A program made the position numbers and the translations under genes. DNA of 64,000 bases from positions 62,000,001 through 62,064,000 of the forward strand of contig OX419757.1 of assembly GCA_948567375.1 (NCBI GenBank). Direction: 5' to 3'. This stretch comes from Lunularia cruciata (Eukaryota; Streptophyta; Marchantiopsida; Lunulariales; Lunulariaceae). Positions 11,891-20,285 of the stretch are shown here, in pieces; within the stretch, counting starts at the first letter, position 1; each line of letters begins with the position of its first letter. Below the pieces are notes generated by a model. That model did not search any database and had not been told where the DNA came from. It worked only from the letters and a program-made list of their open reading frames with translations.

Positions 11891-12424
11891 TCACAAGTTT
11901 TCAAGGAGTCTGGCAAAACATGCGACTATGGAAGGAATGCCGATGAGGGTGAAAAGACGGGCAGCTCGAGCACGGAGTTTCCGCATACGCGGATTACCAT
12001 TACCAGCTGCAGCTGGGTGGATTTGAGCAAGATCAGCAGGAAGTGGAATCAAGAGGATAGAGAGATGGAGAAGACCGACGAATTGCTGCACCGCGTTGAT
12101 GGCCTTGAACCAAACTGGCTGGGAGAAGGATCCGACACGCGCCATGGAAGTTAGCAATAAGAAATCAGGCTTAGAGAGCTTGCCATACGTAACGGCCGAT
12201 CCAAATTCTGGGTTCGGCATGACTTCGATATGTAGAAGATCTACAAAGTCGGATCTAGATCTATGTTCATGGATGGACTGCGCCCAAGCCCTCAGTAAGC
12301 AGCGCCCAGAACCCACCGCAGTTGAGGTACGTAGTTCCTCCACACGGTTTCCGACGACTCTCATGCGAGCAAGATCTGTACCGGCAATATTGACAGTCTT
12401 GTATTGTACAAGCACTTTCTCCAT
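11891..12424 (-). CDS. MEK gene, copy B: intact 177-residue protein of unrecognised family (possible C2-like domain)
   Basis: One uninterrupted frame of 177 codons. Start MEKVLVQYKT is shared in position with copies A, C and D. Residues 1-35 (VLVQ..NIAG..LARMRVVG..VEEL) and about 60-125 (HIEVMPNPEFGS..YGKLS...FSQPVWFKAINAVQQFVGLLHLSI) have the rhythm of C2 beta strands: a GKLS segment, then W[YF]-containing and LHLSI strands as in plant small C2 proteins. The C-terminal 45 residues are basic, then hydrophobic (RMRKLRARAARL, LIGIPSIVACFA), perhaps a membrane-contacting helix. No signal peptide is seen. The D copy is about half identical, with many conservative changes, which suggests past protein-level constraint. 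Function is unknown and expression is unproven. Confidence 0.45.
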   Translation of the reverse strand: MEKVLVQYKTVNIAGTDLARMRVVGNRVEELRTSTAVGSGRCLLRAWAQSIHEHRSRSDFVDLLHIEVMPNPEFGSAVTYGKLSKPDFLLLTSMARVGSFSQPVWFKAINAVQQFVGLLHLSILLIPLPADLAQIHPAAAGNGNPRMRKLRARAARLFTLIGIPSIVACFARLLENL

Positions 12425-12445
12425 CGTGACGACTATATTGTCTCT
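12425..12445 (-). promoter_or_regulatory. Conserved acceptor-like CAG before the MEK start
   Basis: In all four copies a pyrimidine-containing stretch ending in CAG lies about 19 bases upstream of the shared ATG (here TTTCATTTGCACTTGCAG just upstream, then AGACAATAT). The layout resembles a 3' splice site in a 5' leader, so the ATG exon may be preceded by a leader intron. Inference only. Confidence 0.35.
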
Positions 12446-12808
12446 GCAAGTGCAAATGAAATCCAGTGCATGTGCTATTAGTTAAATTATAAAACTTTCA
12501 TACGATAAGTACAATTTCAGATTAAGTTGCATTGTACAGCTAGTCTTGTTTGATATTAATTAACTAAAATTCAGTTTTGCATTCGGAGTAATCAAGCATA
12601 ATCCACTCGTGTAAAATGAGACGACCAGGAAAAGCTTTCCTTTTGAAATCCAGAATACAATTGTTATTAAGCAGACGGAAGGAGAAAGAGTAGCCAGAAA
12701 GTTAATCCAAAAGTCTTACCCTCAAACGGGAGTTCAGTTAACATTTTAGATAGTATAGAGCGAGAGATCTGGAAATCTTGGGGTAATCTCTGGAATATTT
12801 TGTATAGA

Positions 12809-12930
12809 CCTTGGCAGATAGTAGGCTAAAAATGGCTTAGCTGACTAGCTGGAATAAATAACTAGCCGGTTCCCATAATTTGAGAGCCGGCTAGCCGGAC
12901 CGAGCCTCGGCTAATTCATAGATTCAAGAA
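12809..12930. mobile_element. Deleted copy of the hAT-like element in arm B
   Basis: Begins TAGACC next to ATTTTGTA (the complement of the target duplication TACAAAAT seen in arm A), and keeps the GGCTAGCC-type subterminal sequence. It breaks off near 12,930 without the second end. Confidence 0.6.
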
Positions 12931-12934
12931 CTAC

Positions 12935-13225
12935 TATTTTATGCCATTTGATAAATTACATTGTACAGTTTATTGTGACTGTTTGATATTAATTAACAAA
13001 AGTCCAATTTGTTATTTAGATTGATCAGGCATAATCCATTTGGAGATGACTGAGGAAAAGGGAAATTTTAGAGAATATTGTTCTGAAGAAGACGTAAAGA
13101 GAAAGAGTAGCCTAGAATGTCCTAGCAAGAGCTTTACCCTCGGACGGAATTTCAGTTACCATTCTAGATAGTAGCCAGTGAGAGTGTTCTGGGAATCCTT
13201 GTGTAATCTCTTGAATATTTTCTAC
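12935..13225. repeat. Second, element-free copy of the MEK upstream segment in arm B
   Basis: Similar by eye to 12,505-12,808: shared runs include GATATTAATTAAC, CAGGCATAATCCA, GAGAAAGAGTAGCC and TTTCAGTTACCATTCTAGATAG. At the insertion point it reads GAATATTTTCTACC without the element, as module C does at about 49,275. Confidence 0.65.
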
Positions 13226-13240
13226 CTCCCTATGGCATGT

Positions 13241-13492
13241 TTACAGATGCTTGTAACATATTCGATGTAAATATCGAATATGTGACAAGCCTGATAACGG
13301 AAGCAAATTATAATGTAGTACCATGATAAAATTGGTTGCATAAATTCCTAGCGATGAGCTGTTTAGGGTATAAGCAAAAAGATTCTCAAGTGCTCCTTTA
13401 ATCATCGAAAAAGCAATGGAATGAAGACGATTGTCATGAAAGCGTAACCAGAGAAATTGGCAAGAGTACCCCAAACAGATGAAATTAGACAA
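13241..13492 (-). other. Open frame in the MEK 5' flank (module B), conserved in C and D
   Basis: The frame reads FICLGYSCQFLWLRFHDNRL and AFSMIKGALENLFAYTLNSS. The same frame is open for about 45 codons in C (49,279-49,662) and D (54,705-54,914), with similar residues (LRFHDSSLHSIA, FAYTLNS in C). In A (around 4,500-4,650) only the DNA is similar. It may be an upstream exon or a coincidental frame in conserved leader DNA. No family recognised. Confidence 0.3.
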
Positions 13493-14210
13493 CTGCTAAC
13501 TCCCAATGCAACAACTGACACACCATGGTCAAATATGTACCGTTGACGCGCATGGGTAATCTTTTCTCATAGTGGCTTCTCATGTAAGTGAAATCCAAAC
13601 CTGTTGAAAGGAAAGAGTTACTGGCGACAAAAGTCCGAAGCATGTAGTCTGATCAATCAGTTGTTCGAATCGCGTCAAATTGTGATTACCTGGACTCTGT
13701 CAAGGGACCGTCCACCGTTTCACACGCGTCTTCGCACCCGGCAACTAAGTAGATGTGCAGCTCGACGCACAATTGGTGAAAATATCGCAAGCTTCAATTC
13801 TCGCTTCTGCGTACTTCTGGCCAGCGCGAGGCAGACGCTTCAATACAGAAACAACTTCGTGATCTCGTCCCCAGTGTAAAGAATGTAACAATTCCTTAAA
13901 ACCCAACGCAAATAGGTGAGAGCGGATTGATGTCAGACATGACAATTGATACAAGGTCATCAAATATGTCATGTAGCTGACAATGAGCTAATGAAGAATT
14001 AGCTCCCAACCGTCTCATGGAAGTGAAATCAAAGCTATTTTGCAGCAGCTCTCAATGGACGGAACGATGAAACAAAAGCCGGCCTAGTACAATCAACAAA
14101 CCAGCCAGTCAATTTCCACATTTGCTCACAACCAGCGTTCACATCGACTGCAGTTTCCCTGCTGTAAATCTCATTCATTTCCTTCTAGTAAATTGTTTCA
14201 CCTCATCGAG

Positions 14211-14412
14211 CGTTTTCCTTCTGTGGTTCCCTTACCTCCAACAAAACTGAAGATGAGCTGAATTGAAGATGAGAGTTATTAATTTCCCCACCATTATATA
14301 GGCAGCAAAGAAGCCGCCCGCACCGCAGGGCTAGGTGGTGGGGTACAGTGGCTACGCCGTAATGCACTGGTCGTGAGCAAAGGTGGACTTGTGGAACTGC
14401 ACAAGTCATTCC
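14211..14412. other. Flank between module B and the copia LTR
   Basis: No gene seen. The five bases before the LTR (ATTCC) only roughly resemble those after it (ATCCT), so the target duplication is decayed or absent. Confidence 0.4.
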
Positions 14413-14833
14413 TGTTCTGTTTGGCTTGCTATAAGTGAGTTGCCAGAGCAAGAGCAAAACTTGAATGATGGAAACTCGTTACTGTAACGTGCGGATATAT
14501 ATTCAGTCATTTGTAAGGTTGAGTATTATGGTGACTAGATACCTTGAGTGGTCAATACTCATTAAGTCACGCAGGTCTCTATTCAGGAGTTTAGACAGAA
14601 TGACTATCAGACAGAGTTTAGAGTGACAGAGTGACTATCCCTGTGTTTGTATATATATACATATGTGCAATGGAAATAAAGGTTCGGAGGCTGGTGTGAG
14701 CCTGTTTCAGCCGTGGAGGTAGCTTCCGGGACAGGGAGTGAACCACGTCATTTCCTGTTAGTCCTCTGCTTATGTTTGATGGGCCTTATGATGTGCTATT
14801 GCGAGAGGTCCCTTGGCACTGTATTTTCTAACA
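14413..14833 (+). repeat. 5' LTR of the copia element (421 bp)
   Basis: Starts TGTTCTGTTTGGCTTGC and ends TATTTTCTAACA. Contains a TATA-like run (GTATATATATACATATG) near 14,648. It differs from the 3' LTR by substitutions plus a segment (around 14,600-14,625) absent from the 3' LTR, so the insertion is not very young. Confidence 0.92.
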
Positions 14834-14834
14834 A

Positions 14835-14848
14835 TTGGTATCAGAGCA
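14835..14848 (+). other. Primer binding site for initiator methionine tRNA
   Basis: TTGGTATCAGAGCA lies just after the 5' LTR, the standard plant copia primer site complementary to the 3' end of initiator tRNA-Met. Confidence 0.9.
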
Positions 14849-14923
14849 TAGTTGGTCCTCAAGAGGGTCTTGAGATCTGAGGGTGCAGGGAAGTGGGTCC
14901 AGAATCAAGTCCACAGCAAAGCA

Positions 14924-16298
14924 ATGGCAGGGGTGATATCCATATCCAATGCTAAATTTGCAGTGGAGAAATTTGAAGGGAAAAACAATTTTGGACTTTG
15001 GCAACTGAAGATGAAGGACCTTCTTGTCCAGCAAGGACTGCATGGACTGCAAGGACTGCAAAAAAGGACTGCAAAAAGGAGGACAAAAGTGATGAGGATG
15101 GGAAGATGAAGATGCAGATCTGAGAGCTATTAGCACTATTAGGTTGAACCTTGCTGATGAAGTGCTATACAATGTTATGAATGAGGAATCTGCACCAAAA
15201 CTATGGGCCAAACTGGAAAATCTTTATATGACCAAGTCTTTGACAAACAGACAGTTTCTTAAACAGAAGTTGTATATGTTGAGGATGAAGGAAGGCCAGA
15301 GTATTATGGAGCACCTCAATGCTTTCAACAAAATCAATTGTGAGTTAATGAGCATAGAGGTTAAGTTAGAAGAGGAGGATAAGGCATTGCTGTTATTGAC
15401 TTCACTTTCTCCATCATATGAGCATCTGGTCACAACTCTTCTATATGGGAAGGATGATATAAACTGTGAGGAGGTCACTTCAGCATTATTGTCCAATGAG
15501 ATGCGAAAAAGACCCAACCAAGAAAAGACAAATTCAGATGCTCTATTTATCAGAGGAAGGACAAGAGAGAGAGATCAGATCAGCAGTAAATCAAGATCCA
15601 AGTCTAGAACTGGAGGTTTCAAAGGCAAGTGCTGGATTTGTGGGAAGGTTGGACATTTCAAGAAGGATTGTAACAACAAGAGGCTTGAGTCCAACAAGGA
15701 TAAAGGTCAACTTTCAGATCAAGCAAGCATTGCTGAGTCATCTGGGGTTGTGGATGATGTTCTATGTGTTACCCAGGACAAAGATCAATTTGAGGAGTCA
15801 TGGATATTGGACTCAGGTTGCTCTTACCATATGTGTCCAAATAAGGAGTGGTTTCATGAGTACAAATCATTCAATGGAGGATCTGTAATAATGGGGAACA
15901 ACATGGCTTGTAAAGCTATTGGCATTGGTACAATACACATTAAGATGTTTGATGGTATTGTGAGGACTCTTGTTGATGTGAGGCATGTTCCTGAGTTAAG
16001 GAAGAATTTGATATCACTAGGCACTTTGGACTCAAATGGTTGGAGGTGGGGAGCAGAAAATGGAACACTCAAGGTATCAAAAGGAGCATTGGTTGTAATG
16101 AAGGGCAAGAAGATAGGAAACCTTTATGAGCTTGTTGGAGAGACCATCACTGGAGGAGTGGCAAGTACTATTTCTGAAAATGAAGATCCCAAAGATCTTA
16201 CTCAGTTATGGCACCTCTGTTTGGGTCATATGAGTGAAAGGGGTCTAAGTGAATTGTCCAAGCAACAACTTCTGAAGGGCCTTAAAGTTGTAAGTTAA
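14924..16298 (+). pseudogene. Copia gag, zinc knuckle and protease, with start of integrase (frameshifted)
   Basis: The first ATG (14,924) gives MAGVISISNAKFAVEKFEGK, a typical copia gag N-terminus. A run of GGACTGCA repeats near 15,040-15,075 precedes a frame break. The second part (15,144-16,298) is a 384-codon frame. It contains gag (LWAKLENLY), the zinc knuckle CWICGKVGHFKKDC, the protease active site WILDSGCSYHMC, and the pre-integrase motif LWHLCLGHMSERGL. It ends by a frameshift inside the region before the integrase core. The ORF is not a complete polyprotein. Confidence 0.9.
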
Positions 16299-17113
16299 AA
16301 TTCTGTGAGCATTGTGTAATAGGAAAGCAACAGAGGGTAGGCTTTTCCAGAGGAGTTCATTGCACAAAGGGAATTTTAGACTATGTGCATTCTGATGTTT
16401 GGGGCCCTGCACCTGTAGCTTCAAAATCTGGAGCATTATGTTTTGTGTCTTTGGTTGATGATTACTCTAGGAGAGTATGGGTCTACACCATGAAGCAAAA
16501 ATCAGAGGTCTTCTCTATCTTTAAACAATGGAAGGTGATGATGGAGAAACAAACTGGAAGAAAAGTGAAGTGTTTGAGGTCTGATAATGGTGGAGAATAC
16601 AAATCTGTAGAGTTTGATAGATATTGTAAGAGTGAAGGGATAATACATCACTTTACCATACCGGGTACTCCTCAAAAAAATGGTGTGGCAGAGCGGATAA
16701 ATCATACACTCTTGGAGAAAGCAAGAAGTGTGTTAAGCAACGCTAGATTGGAGAAGAGTTTTTGGGCAGAAGCTATAAATAGGGCTTATCATTTGGTAAA
16801 CATTTCTCCCTCTACTGCTATTGAGTGTAAGACACCTATGGGAAAATGGACAGGTAGGCATGTTGATTACTCTTCACTTAGAGTATTTGGATGCATAGCT
16901 TATGTTCATATTCAACAAGAACAAATGACAAAGTTAGACCCCAAATCTAGAAAATGTATATTCTTGGGATATGAGAAGGATACAAAGGAATATAGATTGT
17001 GGGATCCAGAAAGGTGTTGTCTTGTTGTGAGTAGGGATGTAGTTTTTTATGAGACTAGTACAATGAAGACTATTACTATAGCAAAAGAAAAGAAAAAACA
17101 AAGATCTTGTTAA
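16299..17113 (+). pseudogene. Copia integrase core (frame-disrupted)
   Basis: After the frameshift the zinc-binding end continues (CEHCVIGKQQ, about 16,304-16,335). The integrase catalytic core follows: HSDVWGPAP, then LVDDYSRRVWVY, then RSDNGGEY with the second aspartate, and GTPQKNGVAERINH with the catalytic glutamate. The D,D-35-E residues are all visible. The copia-specific FLGYEKDTKEYRLWDP block comes after the core. The frame stops at 17,113. Confidence 0.92.
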
Positions 17114-17195
17114 GATAGATATTGATACTGGAAATGAAGACATTTCACCTCTTGTAGATCTACCAAGTGAACCATTAGAAGAGCAAAGCCCAGAA

Positions 17196-18295
17196 GTGAT
17201 TCATGAACGTAGGTATCCAAATAGGGATAGAAGGCCTCCAAAGAGATTTGATGATCCTTTTGTAGATTATGCTCTTCTTACGGAGAATGGTGAGCCTTCT
17301 TCATATGAAGAGGCAATGCAAGATCAAGAATGTCAAAAGTGGCATTGTGCAATGGAAGAGGAGATGAAGTCTTTGGCCAAGAACCAAACTTTGAGACTTG
17401 AAAAATTGCCTATGGGAAAGAAGGCAATTGGTTGCAGATGGATATTTTGGAAGAAGGAAGGACTTCCAAAATCAGGTGGAGATAGATACAAAGCAAGGCT
17501 TGTAGCAAAGGGTTACAGCCAAAAAGAAAGGATATAACAGAAGTGAATCAGATTGTTGTGTGTACCTCAAGAAGCTACATGGACCTAGAGTATTTGATTT
17601 AATCATCTTGGTACTATATGTGGATGATATGCTGATTGCTGCAAAGGATATGGTTGAGGTGGAGAAATTGAAAGCACAACTTGGTAAGGAGTTTGATATG
17701 AAGGACTTGGGTTCTTCAAAGAGGGTACTTGGGATTGAAATCCATCGGGACAGGAGCAAGGGAAAGTTATGGATATCTCAAAGGAGATATTTGGAAAAAT
17801 TACTTGCTCGGTTTGGCATGGAGAAAGCAAAACCAGTGAACACTCCAATGGCAAGTCATTTCAGGATATCATTGGAGCAATGTCCATCAAATGAGGAGGA
17901 GAGAAAAGTAATGTCCAACATTCCTTATGCTAGTGCTGTTGGGAGTTTAATGTATGCTATGGTCTGCACTAGACCAGACATCTCATATGCTGTGAGCATG
18001 GTGAGTAGATACATGGCAAATCCGGGGAAACAACATTGGGAAGTTGTGAAGTGGATACTTCGTTACTTGAAAGGGACTATAAATATTGGCAAAGAATCAA
18101 GTATATCATTCAAGGACAGAGCATATTGATGTGAGACATCATTTTATCAGGGAAGCTGTGACAAATGGTGAAATCAATTTGCAAAAGATTGGCACAGAGG
18201 TAAACGCAGCTGATATGTTGACTAAACCTGTTCCTGTTGAGAAGTTCAAGTTATGCATGAACTTGCTTAACGTTCAATGTTGCTCTCTGGGATGA
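17196..18295 (+). pseudogene. Copia reverse transcriptase and RNase H with two internal deletions
   Basis: RT starts normally (EEAMQDQECQKWHCAMEEEM, then GCRWIFWKKE, RYKARLVAKGYSQKE). It then jumps directly to YNRSESDCCVYLKKL, which in intact elements lies over 100 residues further on. The lost part includes the first RT aspartate. The YVDDM active site remains (about 17,620). After LKGTINIG a second deletion removes most of RNase H and joins to KNQVYHSRTEHIDVRHHFIR, the normal C-terminus. Short identities at the junctions suggest deletion between microhomologies. Confidence 0.9.
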
Positions 18296-18324
18296 TAAGG
18301 TGCATACAAGCAAAAGGTGGAGTT

Positions 18325-18726
18325 TGTTATGTTTGGCTTGCTATAAGTGACTTGCCTGATCAAGAGCAAGAGCAAAACTTGACTGATGGAAACTCCTTAC
18401 AATATCATGCGGATATATATTCAGTCACTTCTAAGGTTGAGTATTAAAGTGACTAGATATCTTGAGTGGTCAATACTCATGAAATCACGCAGGTCTATAT
18501 TCAGGAGTTTAGACAGTGACAGAGTGATTATCCCTGTGTTTGTATATATATACATATGTGCAATGGAAATAAAGGTTCGAAGGCTAGTGTGAGCCTGTTT
18601 CAGCCGTGGAGGTAGCTTCCGGGACAGGGAGTGAACCACGTTATTTCCTGTTAGTCCTCTGATTATGTTTAATGGGCCTTATGATGTGCTATTGCTAGAG
18701 GTCCCTTGGGACTGTATTTTCTAACA
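18325..18726 (+). repeat. 3' LTR of the copia element (402 bp)
   Basis: TGTTATGTTTGGCTTGC...TATTTTCTAACA, preceded by the polypurine tract AAAAGGTGGAG. Highly similar to the 5' LTR but about 19 bp shorter. Confidence 0.92.
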
Positions 18727-18734
18727 ATCCTGGA

Positions 18735-19480
18735 AGAAGAAAGGCGACCGTGGGATGGGAAGACCCCATCAAGCCCTTGTTCATTCCCATCATCCCTTGT
18801 TCGGCTTGATGGGATCTTCCCATCCCATCAAGCCGAACAAGGGAAGGAAGGGATGGAGGATAGTTGTCGGACCTAGCGAAGAAGTGACAGGGAGTGTGAC
18901 CAGGTGGCGACGACAAGACGCCTGCTCGTCGTCGTTTCGCATGAGGCGACAAGTCTCCTGGGTTGGCGCGGTAAGAGAGGTGAGGACGGCTAAGTAAGTA
19001 AAGACAGAGGTGAGGAGCGGATTAAGGCTGTGGAGCTTCGTTCTATTTTATATTTATCTACATATAAGATAGAATTGGATTTTATAATACATTTGAATTC
19101 TGGGATGGTTCTGATACCGTAATACGTCCAGAATATGGTGTTAGTGACAATCGAATTATGACGTCCCAGCAAACAAACCGAAGGACCGGCGTCGGCATGT
19201 ATCACTGGTCGGCATGTTATGGGCAGACAGATTGAGAGTTTCTTTTCAAGGTGTGTGAATGACAAGATGAAAGGATGGATGGGCTTCGACGTGTAACAGT
19301 CGGGCATGTAACATGTAACATTCTGGTGTTACTGTAGACAGAAGAGATTTTTGTTCGGTTTGGGAAGAGGTTATAAATAAAATATATAAAGAGTCTACTT
19401 TCATTAAGTGTGCAGACAGACCGATGTGCCTGAGACATGTATCCGGCTAATGTTAGAGCAGTGTGTGTGTGTGTCCGGCA
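18735..19480. mobile_element. Fragment of the TIR-element family found at 50.84-53.29 kb
   Basis: Bases 18,760-18,860 carry GATGGGAAGACCCCATCAAG and an inverted partner. The following DNA (GGGATGGAGGATAGTTGTCGG, then GCGGTAAGAGAGGTGAGG and GACAGACCGATGTGC near 19,418) matches the reverse complement of the interior of the 50.84-53.29 kb element down to about 51,770. No transposase is seen. One end and most of the long arms are missing. Confidence 0.6.
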
Positions 19481-19481
19481 C

Positions 19482-19707
19482 AAGCCTTCGGTAGTGGAGA
19501 GAGATTTGTATCACTCCTATTTCATGTGTCTCTAGGCAACACCACAACCTTTCCTTGCTTCCTAGTTTTAACAGAATATTCCCCTTGAGTTAAGCCCTCG
19601 GTAGTGGAGAAGAGATTCGTATCACTCCTCCTATTTCATGTGTCTCTAGACAACACCACAAGCTTTCCTTGCTTCCTAGTTTGAACAGAATGTTCCCCTT
19701 GAGTTGG
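19482..19707 (+). repeat. Tandem duplication, period 110 bp
   Basis: The unit beginning AAGCC(T/C)TCGGTAGTGGAGA at 19,482 repeats at 19,592 with more than 90% identity by eye, through CCCCTTGAGTT. Confidence 0.85.
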
Positions 19708-20285
19708 TATGACCCATTCTGTAAAGAAACACTACTAGCCATTTTGGATCCATCCTTTTGGGGCTTCACAGTCCAAAGGTATGGGTACTTTGCCAAATAA
19801 TGGGTCCTCTTTGTTATAGTATGTGGAACAAGGCTTTGTTTGGAAAGTTATCAACTAGGTCCTTATCTTGTTCCTCCGTTTTCAGTCGGGAAGAGAAGTT
19901 TGGGTTCTCATGATGTACTCCTTTCCAAACCTGCACCATGTAAGGGAATTCTTGCAAGAGTAGGATCCGCTTGGCAATTCTAACTATAAATCTGCAGTCT
20001 TCACTAGATGCTACAGCAAATAGTGATCCACATGAAAGAAAATTCATTTCCTAATAAGTTGTGGAAAAACTTTGTGCAAGCATAAACCATTCCTAATGAT
20101 TCTCTCTCATGGTATTGTATTTCCTTGTGCCTCAAAAAGCTACCTACTAACAAAGTATATTGCATAATCTTTCTTCTTATCATCATTTGACTGAACACTA
20201 CTCCTATGGCTATTGATGAAGTATCTATATACACCCTAAAAATTTGGTGAGGGGCATGCATCATTGGAGTCTCTACTAAGTTAGT
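19708..20285 (-). pseudogene. Ty3/gypsy RNase H fragment
   Basis: Minus-strand frame 20,264-20,004 reads APHQIFRVYIDTSSIAIGVV, ERESLGMVYACTKFFHNLLG. That is the RNase H domain of Ty3/gypsy pol (the DAS/DTS motif, then an ERE-type motif). The next frame downstream (20,047-19,814) continues with a linker ending FPNKALFHI. RT and the rest are absent. The recognisable sequence stops about 10 codons before the first RNase H aspartate, at the edge of the element at 20,286. Confidence 0.75.

Larger units (their letters stand above)
9550..14210. repeat. Module B: right arm of the large inverted duplication
   Basis: Imperfect reverse complement of module A. Order left to right: MAQ 5' flank, MAQ (+), shared 3' region, MEK (-), MEK 5' flank. 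It differs from A in two clear ways. The hAT-like element is reduced to about 120 bp (12,809-12,930). It is followed by a second copy of the upstream segment (about 12,935-13,225, similar to 12,505-12,808) that has no element in it. Confidence 0.85.
14413..18726 (+). mobile_element. Ty1/copia retrotransposon with both LTRs, internally deleted
   Basis: 5' LTR at 14,413-14,833, primer binding site just after it, gag-protease-integrase-RT-RNase H in copia order, polypurine tract (AAAAGGTGGAG) and 3' LTR at 18,325-18,726. Integrase lies before RT, which defines Ty1/copia. Two internal deletions (in RT and in RNase H) and several frameshifts mean it cannot move by itself. It separates module B from a TIR-element fragment. 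Confidence 0.95.

Noticed and set aside
11925-12020. Short plus-strand frame MEGMPMRVKRRAARARSF, seen opposite the MEK C-terminus in several copies, with a TATA run upstream in B
   Set aside because: Length and C-terminus differ in each copy (about 30-47 codons). Conservation is explained by the MEK coding strand.
12096-12485. 129-codon plus ORF opposite MEK copy B
   Set aside because: Antisense to MEK. The matching frames opposite A (5,754-5,954 and 5,846-6,037) are split, and none matches a known protein.
15224-15517. Minus-strand ORFs inside the copia gag/pol region
   Set aside because: Shadows of the plus-strand coding frames.
14408-18731. 5-bp target duplication around the copia element
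   Set aside because: ATTCC and ATCCT match only partly, so I do not claim a duplication.
19465-19475. GT-rich run as a functional site
   Set aside because: A short simple repeat with no other signal.
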